Positions 25,928 to 35,457 of a stretch of 64,000 nucleotides of DNA are shown here, piece after piece. A program made the position numbers and the translations under genes. Position 1 is the stretch's first letter. The number at the start of each line of letters is the position of its first letter. Under the pieces are notes generated by a model. The model saw only the letters and a program-made list of their open reading frames with translations, was not told the DNA's origin and did not search any database. This DNA is from Candidatus Thiodiazotropha sp. (ex Monitilora ramsayi) (GTDB taxonomy: Bacteria; Pseudomonadota; Gammaproteobacteria; Chromatiales; Chromatiaceae), in assembly GCA_025655575.1 (NCBI GenBank), contig JAHXIP010000001.1, positions 1 through 64,000 on the forward strand. The letters run 5' to 3'.

Positions 25928-26698
25928 CTATCTTCCGCCGTCTTCACTAACCCATTCACAGATCGAAGCCAATATCGATGCATCATCTGCACCGTCGGCC
26001 TGCAAAATGGTCTCAAACCCCTTTTTTTTGGCTGCCTCTTTCATGCGCGCACTAATCACCAGTAGCGGGGTCAGCCGTAACAGTGGCCAGCCTTTTCTGC
26101 CGAGCATATCCACCAGGTTCTCGAGTACCTCGGCACTGGTGGCTGTTACCAGATCAATCTTCGTAGGCCAATCCCGCAGCAGGGGTGCGCTGTCTACCTC
26201 CGGCTTGAGCCGCCGATAGACCTCAGCATAACCTACTTTTGCACCTCTCGCGCGCAGGGTATCAGCCAGCAGAGCCCGTCCGCCCTCGCCCCTTACGATC
26301 AGCACCTGTCGACCCGCCATCTGTTGTAAAGCGGGGAGTGCCAGCAGGCCTTCGCTATCGTAGCGACCATCGGGGATCAGATCGATGGAATACCCCGCTT
26401 CTGTCAGCTTCTCGGCGGTTGCCCTGCCGACCGCACAGAACTGCTTTGCGCTGATACGCTCTCCTGACAAGAGATCACACGCGTAGCGAACGGCGTTGGG
26501 ACTGATGAAAATCACCAGATCATAAACTTGAAGAAGTGAGCTACGAGCCGTATCGCTATCCCGGCTCGGCTTAATCTCCAGTGCCGGGAATCGCTCTGCC
26601 CGGCCACCATGAGATTCGATCAAACGGCAGAGTCCAGTCGACTGCGTACTCGCCCGAGTGACCAGAACGCCCTTACCCTTCAGGTCGCAGGCTGCCAT
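25928..26698 (-). CDS. hemD: Uroporphyrinogen-III synthase
   Basis: The 256-residue protein has the loosely conserved two-domain HemD fold. VLVTRASTQSTGLCRLIESH opens it, VIFISPNAVRYACDLL is the usual linker signature, and DLVTATSAEVLENLVDML is the C-terminal Ser/Tyr region. It closes hydroxymethylbilane into uroporphyrinogen III with inversion of ring D. It lies 23 bases after hemC and 76 bases before hemX. AGGA upstream supports the start. Confidence 0.93.
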   Translation of the reverse strand: MAACDLKGKGVLVTRASTQSTGLCRLIESHGGRAERFPALEIKPSRDSDTARSSLLQVYDLVIFISPNAVRYACDLLSGERISAKQFCAVGRATAEKLTEAGYSIDLIPDGRYDSEGLLALPALQQMAGRQVLIVRGEGGRALLADTLRARGAKVGYAEVYRRLKPEVDSAPLLRDWPTKIDLVTATSAEVLENLVDMLGRKGWPLLRLTPLLVISARMKEAAKKKGFETILQADGADDASILASICEWVSEDGGR

Positions 26699-26721
26699 GC
26701 TGTACGTGTCCTAAAGAGAAC

Positions 26722-27651
26722 TCAATGTGTCTCGTAGAGGGCTTTGAGGATCTCATCCGCACCCCACTCCAGCAGGCGCTCGGCCAGGCCTATGCCCATC
26801 GCCTCCGCTTCTTCGGTTGCACCTTCCACCTCGCCGCGAATGATGTCACTGCCGTCGGGCTCACCAACCAGCCCGCGCAACCAGAGGTTACCTGATTCGA
26901 GCATGGCGTAACCGGCAATGGGCACCTGACAGCCCCCGTTGAGGCGCTGATTCATCGCCCGCTCGGCCTGCACGCAAACAGCTGTGTCGCCATGATGCAG
27001 GGGAGAGATAAGGGCATTGGTCTGTGCATCGTCGGCTCGACACTCAATACCGACAGCCCCCTGACCGATGGCTGGAAGACTCTGCTCAGGCCCGATCAGT
27101 GCCGTGATGCGCGCCTCGAAACCCAACCGCTTGAGACCGGCAGCGGCCAAGATGATGGCGTCGTACTCCCCCTCGTCGAGCTTGCGCAGACGGGTGTTCA
27201 CATTGCCACGCAGGGATTTGATCTTGAGATCAGGGCGCCGCTCGGCCAACTGACTCTGGCGACGCAGGCTGGATGTACCGACACAAGCGCCCTGCGGGAG
27301 CTCATCCAGATCCTTATAGTTATTGGAGACAAAGGCATCACGTGGATCTTCCCGCTGCATGATCACCGGCAGGTGAAGCCCCTCGGGCAACTCCACCGGT
27401 ACATCTTTCATGGAGTGCACGGCAATATCGGCATCTCCACTCATCAGTCCCTGCTCCAGCTCTTTTATGAACAATCCCTTGCCACCAATCTTCGCCAGCG
27501 GCGTATCGAGAATCTTGTCACCCTGGGTGGTCATACCCAGTAACTCCACTTCGATACCCGGATGGGCCTTCTTCAGTTCAGCCGCCACATGTTCTGCCTG
27601 CCACATGGCAAGGGGTGATTTTCGGGTGGCGATTCGGATGGTCTGGGACAT
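26722..27651 (-). CDS. hemC: Hydroxymethylbilane synthase (porphobilinogen deaminase)
   Basis: From the Met at 27651 (GAGG six bases upstream) the protein is 309 residues, the standard length. [20 protein letters not shown] is the N-terminal signature. [12 protein letters not shown] contains the catalytic Asp, [12 protein letters not shown] and [20 protein letters not shown] bind substrate, and the cofactor-attachment Cys is in [12 protein letters not shown] near residue 243. It joins four porphobilinogen units. It heads hemC-D-X-Y. In Pseudomonas the gene directly follows algR; here a cytochrome gene lies between them. Confidence 0.96.
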   Translation of the reverse strand: MSQTIRIATRKSPLAMWQAEHVAAELKKAHPGIEVELLGMTTQGDKILDTPLAKIGGKGLFIKELEQGLMSGDADIAVHSMKDVPVELPEGLHLPVIMQREDPRDAFVSNNYKDLDELPQGACVGTSSLRRQSQLAERRPDLKIKSLRGNVNTRLRKLDEGEYDAIILAAAGLKRLGFEARITALIGPEQSLPAIGQGAVGIECRADDAQTNALISPLHHGDTAVCVQAERAMNQRLNGGCQVPIAGYAMLESGNLWLRGLVGEPDGSDIIRGEVEGATEEAEAMGIGLAERLLEWGADEILKALYETH

Positions 27652-27802
27652 GGAGGGCCTCGGGTTACGGGTCAAAGTCTGCTGGAAACCGCGTCAACAG
27701 CGGAGGATTGCAAAGAAGGCATGGGAAGTCAGCACATCATTCTTTTCTTCCAGGCGCCTATGCTAATGGCTGCGGGCAATTCAGGCAATTTTCACCTTTC
27801 AG

Positions 27803-28444
27803 TCACTCACTGGATTTGCTTTTCGGCCTCGCACTACCATAGTAATGAAGCAACGCTTCCAGGCCCTGTTCTCCATGACGCCGCACCAGCCGGGTCAATG
27901 CGCCTGACATCTCTTCATCGGCCTGGCTGACCCCCAACAGATAGTCCTGCAGAGTCCAGCGCAGATAGTCCATCCAACGTCCGTTGAGTACCGGGCTACC
28001 CGGTTCCGGCGCACGCCTCAGATCACCGTGACACTGGCGGCAGTAGAGGCGGTGAAGCTGCTTCCCTTTAAAGGCCTGATCCCAATCCACACGCTGTTTG
28101 TGCAGCTTGAACGGTTGCTGGCTGTAGTAGTCTGCCAACAGATCCATTTGCTCATCGTCATAGCCTTGTACCAGGCGTCCCATGACAGTGCTGAAGCGTC
28201 CACCGTGACGATAGTCATGCATCACACCTCGCAGATAGTCTCTTGGTAATCCGGCGATCGAAGGGATGGCGCTGGAAAGGCTGTTACCTGCCGGGCCATG
28301 ACAGGCCGTACAAGTCTGTACGATCAGAGACGGTACAACCGGTGGGGGTGACTGCTGCGCTTCATCCTCGGCCATTAGCATCGAAGCACTGAAAAACATC
28401 AGCGCAATGAGCTGAGTGGTAATATGTCCTAAACGTCGCAGCAT
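27803..28444 (-). CDS. Diheme cytochrome c, FccA-like (flavocytochrome c cytochrome-subunit type)
   Basis: The 213-residue precursor has a signal peptide (residues 1-25) and two heme sites, CTACH at 45-49 and CRQCH at 135-139. The first domain continues with GPAGNS, PSIAGLP and TVMGRLVQGYDDEQMDLLAD. The second contains LNGRWMDYLRWTLQDY and a C-terminal GEQGLEALLHYYGS. This layout follows the diheme cytochrome subunit of flavocytochrome c sulfide dehydrogenase of purple sulfur bacteria; a cytochrome c4-like protein is the alternative. No fccB flavoprotein gene is in the window. It lies 15 bases after algR, probably in the algZ-algR unit, and 150 bases before hemC. Periplasmic electron carrier. 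Confidence 0.82.
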   Translation of the reverse strand: MLRRLGHITTQLIALMFFSASMLMAEDEAQQSPPPVVPSLIVQTCTACHGPAGNSLSSAIPSIAGLPRDYLRGVMHDYRHGGRFSTVMGRLVQGYDDEQMDLLADYYSQQPFKLHKQRVDWDQAFKGKQLHRLYCRQCHGDLRRAPEPGSPVLNGRWMDYLRWTLQDYLLGVSQADEEMSGALTRLVRRHGEQGLEALLHYYGSARPKSKSSE

Positions 28445-28459
28445 CGGATGGGGGTCATG

Positions 28460-29194
28460 TTAAGCCTCACCTCTTAGCAGCCTTCGTACATCGGGCAGAT
28501 GCCGCCGACTTATCTCCAGCGTCTCATCACAGCCTCTCAGCACCACCCTCGGCGTACCCTGGGTGTCTTTCTCCAACCCGGCCAGACAGCGCCTTGATAC
28601 CAATGCATTGCGGTGGATACGCAGCAACCAATCGCCATACTTCGTCTGTAGGGATTTCAGGCTCTCTTCCAGCAGCAGCTCGCCATCGGCATGCCGCGCC
28701 ACGACATATTTTGCCTCGGCACGCAGGTAGATCACCTCATCCAGAGGTAGCGTCATCACACCACCCCGATAACTGGCACTCAGCTGGGGGACCGGTTGCT
28801 CTCCGACGGCAGCCGCCACATTGAGTTGGCTCCGGGTAAGTCGCTGGCACCGTTGCAGTGCGGCCAGCAGGCGTTCACGCCGAACCGGTTTCAGCAGATA
28901 GTCCTGTGCCGCCGTCTCAAAGGCCTCCAGGGCATGCTCCTCATAGGCGGTTGTAAAAATCACTGCCGGCGGCCGCTCGCTGTCTGACATCTGTCGGGCA
29001 GCTTCCAGGCCATCCATCCCTGGCATGCGAATGTCCATCAAGACTAAGTCGGCCCCCTGTTGCCGGAAGTGCTGCAATGCTTCCTCACCATTTGCCGCCT
29101 CTCCCGACAGTTCATAGGGTGTACCCAACTCTTCTATGAGTGCCATAAGTCGCTGACGCGCCAGGGTCTCGTCATCCACCACCAGTATCTTCAT
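28460..29194 (-). CDS. algR: AlgR-like LytTR response regulator
   Basis: The 244-residue protein has a receiver domain (KILVVDDETLARQRL, phospho-Asp in LVLMDIRMPGMDG, Lys in LLKPVRRERLL). A LytTR DNA-binding domain follows with VIYLRAEAKYVVARHADGEL and LRIHRNALVSRR. In Pseudomonas AlgR controls alginate, type IV pili and virulence genes. Here it follows the algZ kinase gene by 22 bases, and type IV pilus genes lie elsewhere in the window, so pilus control is a fair guess. Cytoplasmic. Confidence 0.92.
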   Translation of the reverse strand: MKILVVDDETLARQRLMALIEELGTPYELSGEAANGEEALQHFRQQGADLVLMDIRMPGMDGLEAARQMSDSERPPAVIFTTAYEEHALEAFETAAQDYLLKPVRRERLLAALQRCQRLTRSQLNVAAAVGEQPVPQLSASYRGGVMTLPLDEVIYLRAEAKYVVARHADGELLLEESLKSLQTKYGDWLLRIHRNALVSRRCLAGLEKDTQGTPRVVLRGCDETLEISRRHLPDVRRLLRGEA

Positions 29195-29216
29195 CTCGTC
29201 TCACCCGCCTGCATTT

Positions 29217-30293
29217 TCATGACCGCCAGGGGTGTGGGAATACCAGGCGGACCTGATGCTCTCCGTCTACATGGGATTCGGTCAGGCTGGCTTCCATGTC
29301 GAAAACTCCGGCCAGACGCGCACGGATATTCTCCATCGCCAACTGGTTACCCTGACGGCGGCTCACTTCGTCAGCAGAGGGCAGGCTATTGCGGATGCTG
29401 AGATTGATGCGTCGACGTCGGTAACAGCCGGATATGGAGATGGTACCCCCCTCCGCACTGGGTTCGATGCCGTGATAGACCGCATTTTCCAACAATGGCT
29501 GCAGGATCATTGGCGGGATCATGGCCTGCTCCGGCAATTCTTTCAGATCCCACTCTGCCTGCAATCTGTCACCCAAGCGCACCGCTTCGATACTCAGGTA
29601 TTGACGCGCGAGCTCCAACTCACGCCCCAGGCTTGAAGGACGGGACGCATCCCCCAGCGAGACCCGAAAGAGATCGGCCAAATCTTCCACTACACGCTCC
29701 GCCAGTTCGGGGTCGCTGCGGGTCAGGCTGGCGATGGTATTCATGCTGTTAAAGAGAAAATGGGGCCGGATACGGGAGTGCAGGGCCTGCAACCGCGCAC
29801 TGTTCTCCGCCTCGACCTGACGTCGCCAGAGGAATTGCAGATAGAGATAGTGCAGCACCAGCAAACCCACGATGGCGCTGATCCCCATGGCGCGCAACAG
29901 CAGCTCCTGTTCCGGTTTGAATAGTTCCAGCCCCTGGGCTTGATCGATCCAGCCAGTCATCAGACAAATCAGGGCCGTCATCATCATGAGGAGCAGAAAG
30001 GCTGTCAGGCCCGCCATCTGATTGCCCAATCGAAGCAGCCAGGCGCGCATTAGGCAAAGCAAGCCCGCCGTGGTCAGGCCGATCCACTGAACCAGTAGAG
30101 ATATCAGACTAAGCTGTTTGAGAAAACCACCCATTTCCTCGACCGAGGCCAGGGTGAAAAGGATCGCCAGCAACTCTCCGGTTACGACTACTGCAAAGAC
30201 ACTGCGGATTGCACAAAAACTGGGCAAAAAGATGACCGGCTCCGCTGCCACAGGGGCCTCACGCTGTTCAGATTGTCGACTGCCCTGCTTCAT
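29217..30293 (-). CDS. algZ: AlgZ/FimS-like sensor histidine kinase
   Basis: The 358-residue protein has four membrane helices (about residues 35-155). A LytS-type kinase domain follows: RIRPHFLFNSMNTIASL carries the phospho-accepting His. PPMILQPLLENAVYHGIEP is the N-box of this class, and the tail has LAMENIRARLAGVFD. Like AlgZ of Pseudomonas, it lacks the usual G-box richness, so kinase activity may be limited. It is cotranscribed with algR and divergent from argH, the order known from pseudomonads. Confidence 0.9.
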   Translation of the reverse strand: MKQGSRQSEQREAPVAAEPVIFLPSFCAIRSVFAVVVTGELLAILFTLASVEEMGGFLKQLSLISLLVQWIGLTTAGLLCLMRAWLLRLGNQMAGLTAFLLLMMMTALICLMTGWIDQAQGLELFKPEQELLLRAMGISAIVGLLVLHYLYLQFLWRRQVEAENSARLQALHSRIRPHFLFNSMNTIASLTRSDPELAERVVEDLADLFRVSLGDASRPSSLGRELELARQYLSIEAVRLGDRLQAEWDLKELPEQAMIPPMILQPLLENAVYHGIEPSAEGGTISISGCYRRRRINLSIRNSLPSADEVSRRQGNQLAMENIRARLAGVFDMEASLTESHVDGEHQVRLVFPHPWRS

Positions 30294-30308
30294 CGCTTCA
30301 TCGCCTGT

Positions 30309-30314
30309 TATAAT
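30309..30314 (+). promoter_or_regulatory. Candidate -10 element of argH
   Basis: A perfect TATAAT lies 41 bases before the argH start. The matching -35 position (TGCTTC at 30286-30291, 17-base spacer) is weak and falls inside the first codons of algZ, so the two divergent promoters would overlap. Confidence 0.45.
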
Positions 30315-30354
30315 CCGGCCTGTTTTTCTACCATATCAATCAGGATAAGCCCCC

Positions 30355-31752
30355 ATGAGCGACAGCCCTGCGCCCGAGAAACTCTGGTCCGGCCGCTTCA
30401 ACGAGCCAACCGATGCCTTTGTCGAGGCCTTCACCGCTTCGGTGGAGTTCGACCAAAGACTCTACCAGTATGACATCCAGGGCTCCATCGCCCACGCCAC
30501 CATGCTGGCCAGCCAGGGAATCCTGACCGAAGCCGAGCGGGATGCCATCATCCAGGGCCTGGAACAAATTCGATCACGCATCGAGTCTGGCGATTTCAAT
30601 TGGTCTGTGGCCCTGGAAGACGTCCACATGAACATCGAGTCGGCCCTTACCGAGTCTATCGGCGACGCCGGCAAAAAACTTCACACCGGGCGTTCCCGTA
30701 ACGACCAGGTAGCTACCGATATCCGCCTCTGGCTGCGCGATGAGCTCGAAACCCTGCGCGATGCCATTCTGCGCCTGCAGACCGCCCTGCTGGATAAAGC
30801 GACGCAGGAAGCTGAGACCATCCTGCCCGGATTCACCCATCTGCAGACCGCACAACCTGTCACCTTCGGTCACCACATGATGGCCTGGTTCGAGATGCTG
30901 GAGCGGGACCGGGAAAGACTGGCCGACTGCCGCCGCCGGGTCAACGTCATGCCGCTGGGTGCTGCCGCCCTGGCCGGCACCACCTACCCCATCGACCGCC
31001 ATTTGACGGCTGAATTACTAGGATTCGAGCGTCCTGCCGAGAACTCCCTGGATGCGGTCTCCGATCGGGATTTCGCCATTGAGTTTAGCGCTGCCGCCAG
31101 CATCCTGATGATGCATCTGTCGCGTTTCTCTGAAGAGCTGATCATCTGGTCATCGGCCCAATTCGGTTTCATCGAGCTCTCGGACAGCTTCTGCACCGGC
31201 TCCTCTATCATGCCGCAGAAGAAGAACCCGGATGTACCGGAACTGATCCGTGGCAAGACCGGCCGCATCTTCGGCCATCTCATCGGCCTGCTGACGCTGA
31301 TGAAAAGCCAACCACTGGCCTACAACAAGGACAATCAAGAGGACAAGGAACCCCTGTTCGACACGGTAGACAACCTCAAGGGCTCACTCAAGGTTTTCGC
31401 CGAGATGATCCCAGCCGTCACCTGCCGCAAGGAGGCCATGCGCGAGGCGGCCATGCGGGGTTTCGCCACCGCCACTGATCTGGCCGACTACCTGGTGCGC
31501 AAAGGCATGCCCTTCCGTGATGCGCACGAGGTGGTGGGCAAGGCCGTCGCCTTCGGTGTCGCCGAGGGGCGTGATCTTTCCGAGATGAGCCTGCAGGAGC
31601 TCAAGGGCTTCTCCGATACCATCGGCGAAGATGTCTTTCAGGTCCTTACCCTGGATGGATCAGTCTCTGCCCGTAACCACATCGGCGGCACAGCGCCCGA
31701 ACAGGTGCGTGCGGCCATCGCCCGTGCCAAAGTGCGGCTCGGCCTGGAATGA
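30355..31752 (+). CDS. argH: Argininosuccinate lyase
   Basis: The 465-residue protein matches the usual length. SDKLWSGRF-like opening ([20 protein letters not shown]), [31 protein letters not shown] and the flexible-loop signature [20 protein letters not shown] (catalytic Ser, about residues 280-300) identify it. It splits argininosuccinate to arginine and fumarate. Tetramer in the cytoplasm. Its last bases overlap the start of a small VOC protein as ATGA. Divergent from algZ. Confidence 0.97.
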   Translation: MSDSPAPEKLWSGRFNEPTDAFVEAFTASVEFDQRLYQYDIQGSIAHATMLASQGILTEAERDAIIQGLEQIRSRIESGDFNWSVALEDVHMNIESALTESIGDAGKKLHTGRSRNDQVATDIRLWLRDELETLRDAILRLQTALLDKATQEAETILPGFTHLQTAQPVTFGHHMMAWFEMLERDRERLADCRRRVNVMPLGAAALAGTTYPIDRHLTAELLGFERPAENSLDAVSDRDFAIEFSAAASILMMHLSRFSEELIIWSSAQFGFIELSDSFCTGSSIMPQKKNPDVPELIRGKTGRIFGHLIGLLTLMKSQPLAYNKDNQEDKEPLFDTVDNLKGSLKVFAEMIPAVTCRKEAMREAAMRGFATATDLADYLVRKGMPFRDAHEVVGKAVAFGVAEGRDLSEMSLQELKGFSDTIGEDVFQVLTLDGSVSARNHIGGTAPEQVRAAIARAKVRLGLE

Positions 31753-32111
31753 TCCGGCTTCACCACGTCAGTCTGCTGGTCGCCGACACACAGCGCGCGA
31801 TTGATTTCTACTGCGGTATTCTGGGGCTGGCTGTGGATGATTCACGCCCCGACCTGGGTTTCCCCGGCGCCTGGCTGAATGTGGGCGACAGGCAGGTTCA
31901 CCTGTTGGAACTGCCCAATCCCGATCCTGTCGATGATCGCCCGGCCCATGGGGGTCGGGACCGGCATACCGCTTTTCTGATTGACGATTTTACCGCCGTC
32001 AGAACACGGCTCGACCAGGCTGGCCTGTCCTACACGCTCAGCCGGTCCGGCCGCCAGGCACTCTTCTGCCGCGACCCGGATGGGAATGCCGTCGAGCTGA
32101 TTGGCGCCTAA
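31749..32111 (+). CDS. VOC-family metalloprotein (glyoxalase/dioxygenase fold)
   Basis: The 120-residue protein has two beta-alpha-beta-beta-beta modules. [20 protein letters not shown] opens the first, with a ligand His. [20 protein letters not shown] and the C-terminal [13 protein letters not shown] supply the other His/Glu metal ligands. The substrate is unknown; glyoxalase activity is only one option. It overlaps argH by four bases, so it is coupled to argH. Confidence 0.87.
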   Translation: MIRLHHVSLLVADTQRAIDFYCGILGLAVDDSRPDLGFPGAWLNVGDRQVHLLELPNPDPVDDRPAHGGRDRHTAFLIDDFTAVRTRLDQAGLSYTLSRSGRQALFCRDPDGNAVELIGA

Positions 32112-32199
32112 GGTTCTTGAGAGAAGGTGATGCGGGACCACATCCTGCTGGCACTAAATATTGCAACTATCGGTTACTGTCCCCACTCATATTGGTGAG

Positions 32200-33150
32200 A
32201 TGTCAGCCTACCTGCAACACAAAATTCGCAACACCCTGCAATCATTACTAATGATCGCTGCCATTGCCGGGCTGTGCGGTACCATCGCCTGGCTTATAGG
32301 CGGCCCATCGCTTGCCGTCTACAGCATGGTGATCATCATCCTCATCTACCGGCTCAACCCTGCCGCTTCTCCCGAATTGGCCATGCGACTGTTTCGCGCC
32401 CAACCACTCTCCGAGCATGAGGCCCCCATGCTCATCGAGCTGGCCGAAGCGCTCGGACGAAAGGTCGGACTGGAACAACCGCCACAGCTCTACTATCTCC
32501 CCTCCGATGTGATGAATGCCTTTACCGTCGGCACTCGAAACGAGGCGGCTATCGCTCTCTCCGATGGCCTGCTCAGACGCCTGGAGTGGCGTGAACTGAG
32601 CGGTGTAATGGCTCACGAGATGATGCATATTGTCAATCAGGACACGCGCCTGATGGCCTTCGCCGATCTGGCTGGCAGGCTCACCGGTTTCCTCTCTATT
32701 ACCGGACAACTTCTGCTCCTGATCAACCTACCATTGATGATACTGGGACAGACCACCCTGCCCTGGCTACCGATTCTTCTACTCCTCCTCGCTCCGACTC
32801 TCAGCACCCTGGTACAACTCGCCCTTTCTCGTAGCCGTGAATATGAAGCCGATCTAGGAGCGGTCGAATTGACCGGTGATCCGCTTGGCCTGGCATCCGC
32901 CCTGAGCAAACTCGAGACACCCAGGCACGGTCTGCTGGAGCGTATCTTTCATCCGGGCCCACGTATTCCTGATCCGTCTATACTGCGCTCTCACCCACCC
33001 ACCAATGAACGGGTACAGCGACTTCTGGAGATTGCCCGTGACCGCTTTCCCGGACAGGTAGACCCAGCCATCGTCGGCTTCGATCTGAGTCACCTGCTGG
33101 CTAACCAACCCTATAAACCACGTTGGCACCGCAACGGCATGTGGTACTGA
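32200..33150 (+). CDS. M48-family (HtpX-like) membrane zinc metalloprotease
   Basis: From ATG 32200 the protein is 316 residues. Two membrane helices lie at about 15-50, followed by the zinc motif VMAHEMMHIVNQDTRL (HExxH at about 138-142). A further helical hairpin lies at about 165-205, and the third ligand is in SREYEADLGAVELTGDPLGL. The active site faces the cytoplasm in HtpX, where it degrades damaged membrane proteins. The exact start is unsure because no ribosome site is clear; a TTG at 32161 would add 13 residues. RSHPPTNERVQRLLEIA is the usual C-terminal motif. Confidence 0.88.
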   Translation: MSAYLQHKIRNTLQSLLMIAAIAGLCGTIAWLIGGPSLAVYSMVIIILIYRLNPAASPELAMRLFRAQPLSEHEAPMLIELAEALGRKVGLEQPPQLYYLPSDVMNAFTVGTRNEAAIALSDGLLRRLEWRELSGVMAHEMMHIVNQDTRLMAFADLAGRLTGFLSITGQLLLLINLPLMILGQTTLPWLPILLLLLAPTLSTLVQLALSRSREYEADLGAVELTGDPLGLASALSKLETPRHGLLERIFHPGPRIPDPSILRSHPPTNERVQRLLEIARDRFPGQVDPAIVGFDLSHLLANQPYKPRWHRNGMWY

Positions 33151-33252
33151 TTCAGACATCAAGGCTCTAGCCCAAATGAGACATCAGGACTGTGCGTTTC
33201 AGTTTAGCCGGGTTAGGCTAACGGGATATACCACAGCCAGAGAAAGCCCCCT

Positions 33253-33609
33253 ATGTCCAAAGACAGCCTGGATAACCTAAACGCTCGCCTTAAAGCCTTC
33301 GCACAAACCCGTAATTGGGAACAGTTCCACTCACCGAAAAATCTCACCATGGCTCTGATCGCCGAATGTGCAGAGCTTGTGGAGCACTTTCAATGGCTGA
33401 CAGAAGAACAGAGTATGAATCTTCCAGAGGATAAGCGGGATGATGTTGCACTGGAGATGGCCGACATCCTGATCTACCTGATTCGTACCGCTGAACGTCT
33501 CGACATTGATCTGGTGGAAGCCGCAGAACGTAAGATCGCCATCAATGAATCCCGCTACCCGATCGATAAAGTCTACGGCGATGCCCGTCGCGCCTCAGAA
33601 TATGATTAG
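33253..33609 (+). CDS. MazG-like nucleotide pyrophosphohydrolase
   Basis: The 118-residue protein has the all-alpha pyrophosphohydrolase fold. LIAECAELVEHFQWLT provides ExxE and DDVALEMADILIYLIRTAER the ExxD half of the Mg-binding site. KNLTMALIAE and ERKIAINESRYPIDK are typical of the RS21-C6/dCTPase-like branch. It probably removes pyrophosphate from non-canonical or excess dNTPs. Stand-alone gene 100 bases after the protease gene. Confidence 0.88.
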   Translation: MSKDSLDNLNARLKAFAQTRNWEQFHSPKNLTMALIAECAELVEHFQWLTEEQSMNLPEDKRDDVALEMADILIYLIRTAERLDIDLVEAAERKIAINESRYPIDKVYGDARRASEYD

Positions 33610-33768
33610 GGCCTTTTACTTTGCCATTAACCTCAAATTTTATGCGGCCAAGCCCCCTTAGCGCACCGTCTTTCCCCAATCTTTATAGGGTGGAGTCTCA
33701 AGGCCAGTGCGCTATCTTTGGTGTTGAAAAGACCATTGCAGCAAGATAGTTATGCCACGGGAGTCGAG

Positions 33769-33939
33769 ATGAAGAAGTTTCAATGCATCGTTTGCGGGTT
33801 TGTTTACGACGAGGCTGAGGGCCTTGCTGAAGAAGGTATTGCTCCCGGTACCCGCTGGGCGGATATCCCTGATGATTGGGAGTGTCCTGAGTGTGGTGTT
33901 AGCAAATCCGATTTTGAAATGGTGGAAATGGTTGCCTGA
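33769..33939 (+). CDS. Rubredoxin
   Basis: From the Met at 33769 (GGGAG upstream) the protein is 56 residues. The two iron-binding loops are [15 protein letters not shown] (C-x2-C) and [17 protein letters not shown] (C-x2-C), and the conserved aromatic/Pro segment is [11 protein letters not shown]. One Fe is held by four Cys, a one-electron carrier in the cytoplasm. No reductase gene is adjacent. Convergent with the DUF1415 gene, 12 bases away. Confidence 0.95.
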   Translation: MKKFQCIVCGFVYDEAEGLAEEGIAPGTRWADIPDDWECPECGVSKSDFEMVEMVA

Positions 33940-33951
33940 ACGCAACCCAAT

Positions 33952-34512
33952 TTATTCCTTATCTCTTTCAAGACAAGCAGCCAATCGCCGCTGCATCTCT
34001 TCAAAGCCCAATTCCCGCAGCAAAGCCATATTTCTCTCGGGAATCCCTTCAGGATCAGGATAGTGTTCCAGTGCACGCGCCAACGGCGCCTCCCGGATCA
34101 GGTGAAACATCGGATAGGGAGAGCGATTCGTGTAGTTCGCGGGATCATCCGGCAGCGAGCCATCGAAACAGTAGTCCGGGTGAAAACTGGCCAACTGTAG
34201 TATCCCGTCCAGACCAGCCTCGGGAATCACCGCTTCAGCAGTCGCAAACAGATCCAGATACTCTCCGAAATCTGCCAGCCCCCGAGGAACGACAAAAAGA
34301 CTGGTTTCCGCTGTTGCCTCAGACAAGCCAATGAGTGCTTCCATTTCCGCCAACAGCTCATGGTAGATGCCTTCAGGACTCTCAGCCAGACAGCGCTGAT
34401 AGCGAATCCTATCGCCTCTCATAGGTGCAGCAGCGAAGGGGCAGAGATTAAGACCGACCACTGTTTTTTCAACCCAGCAACGAACAGCATCAAGCTCCGG
34501 TGAATCACTCAT
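33952..34512 (-). CDS. DUF1415 family protein
   Basis: From the Met at 34512 the protein is 186 residues. VEKTVVGLNLCPFAAAPMRG at the N terminus and DPANYTNRSPYPMFHLIREA at about 140-160 are the signatures of this uncharacterised bacterial family. The function is unknown. The start overlaps the stop of the MOSC gene by eight bases, so the two are coupled. The longer frame to 34566 lies wholly inside the MOSC gene and is unlikely. Confidence 0.88.
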   Translation of the reverse strand: MSDSPELDAVRCWVEKTVVGLNLCPFAAAPMRGDRIRYQRCLAESPEGIYHELLAEMEALIGLSEATAETSLFVVPRGLADFGEYLDLFATAEAVIPEAGLDGILQLASFHPDYCFDGSLPDDPANYTNRSPYPMFHLIREAPLARALEHYPDPEGIPERNMALLRELGFEEMQRRLAACLERDKE

Positions 34513-35311
34513 GTCGCTGTAGTACCTCAACAGGCATGCCGACTGACAATTCGCCAATATCGTCATGCAATAAATTCTGCCCGAAATAAACCTGCTTTCC
34601 CCGGCGCCGATAGCCGGCCAAAGTCTTCAGGGGTTCTTTCCCGGTCTCCCCAGTGTTGGGATCAACCGTAGTGATCTTACAACGGGAACAGGGTTTTACC
34701 ACCCTGAGGGTCAACTCACCGATCCGGATCAATCGCCAACTGTCCTCTTCATAGGGTTCGCAGCCTGTCACTACCAGGTTCGGTCGAAAGCGAATCATCG
34801 GCATGGGTTGATCCAAGCGGCCATTGAGATCATCCAGCGACGCCTGGGAGATCAGCAACAAGGGAAAACCATCGGCAAATGCTGTGCAGTCTTCAGTGGC
34901 CGCATAACGTTGGTCCACTTGGCGTACCGACGTATCAGCCATATAGACCAATTGGCAGGCTTGTCCCAGGAAATCACTCAACCAGATATGGACCCTGCCT
35001 TCGCACATCTGTGCCTGACAGTTGTCATGCCAAATTCTCACACCCATCTGTCGGGTGTCCAAAGGTGGCCTTTCGATTATCATCGACGGCATGCCGGGCG
35101 CCTGTAGCGTCAACCCTGCTCCTGTTATCTGCGTTGAGATCAACGCCATCTTCGGTAACTCACGCTGTGTGAGGAAGCTCCCATCCCGATCCACCACTAT
35201 CCAACGCCGATCGTCCTTAAGGCCGAACCGGTCCACCCAGGCATGGACCAGTTCATGGCCGGCCAGGGATTTTACCGGGTAGCGATAGAGCTCAGAAAGC
35301 TGCATCCCCAT
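34505..35311 (-). CDS. MOSC-domain protein (YcbX-like, without ferredoxin domain)
   Basis: The 268-residue protein has the MOSC N-terminal beta-barrel (LSELYRYPVKSLAGHELVHA, about residues 4-23). The MOSC domain proper follows: FRPNLVVTGCEPYEEDSWRL and VVKPCSRCKITTVDPNTG with the conserved Cys that may bind molybdenum cofactor sulfur. E. coli YcbX carries an extra C-terminal 2Fe-2S domain, which is absent here. A role in reduction of N-hydroxylated compounds is known for YcbX; for this shorter form it is inferred. Divergent from pilU. Confidence 0.87.
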   Translation of the reverse strand: MGMQLSELYRYPVKSLAGHELVHAWVDRFGLKDDRRWIVVDRDGSFLTQRELPKMALISTQITGAGLTLQAPGMPSMIIERPPLDTRQMGVRIWHDNCQAQMCEGRVHIWLSDFLGQACQLVYMADTSVRQVDQRYAATEDCTAFADGFPLLLISQASLDDLNGRLDQPMPMIRFRPNLVVTGCEPYEEDSWRLIRIGELTLRVVKPCSRCKITTVDPNTGETGKEPLKTLAGYRRRGKQVYFGQNLLHDDIGELSVGMPVEVLQRHE

Positions 35312-35457
35312 CAGATCGATACCCCTGCACTCATGGAAGGACTCCGTTTTGACATTTTTTCACTTCATTCTTGGAAAAGATGGCCGATAGCCTATGGCAG
35401 ACCACAAATAATTGCTTTTGTATTGCTAGACATGGCAGCACATCTGGAGGAACTTGC

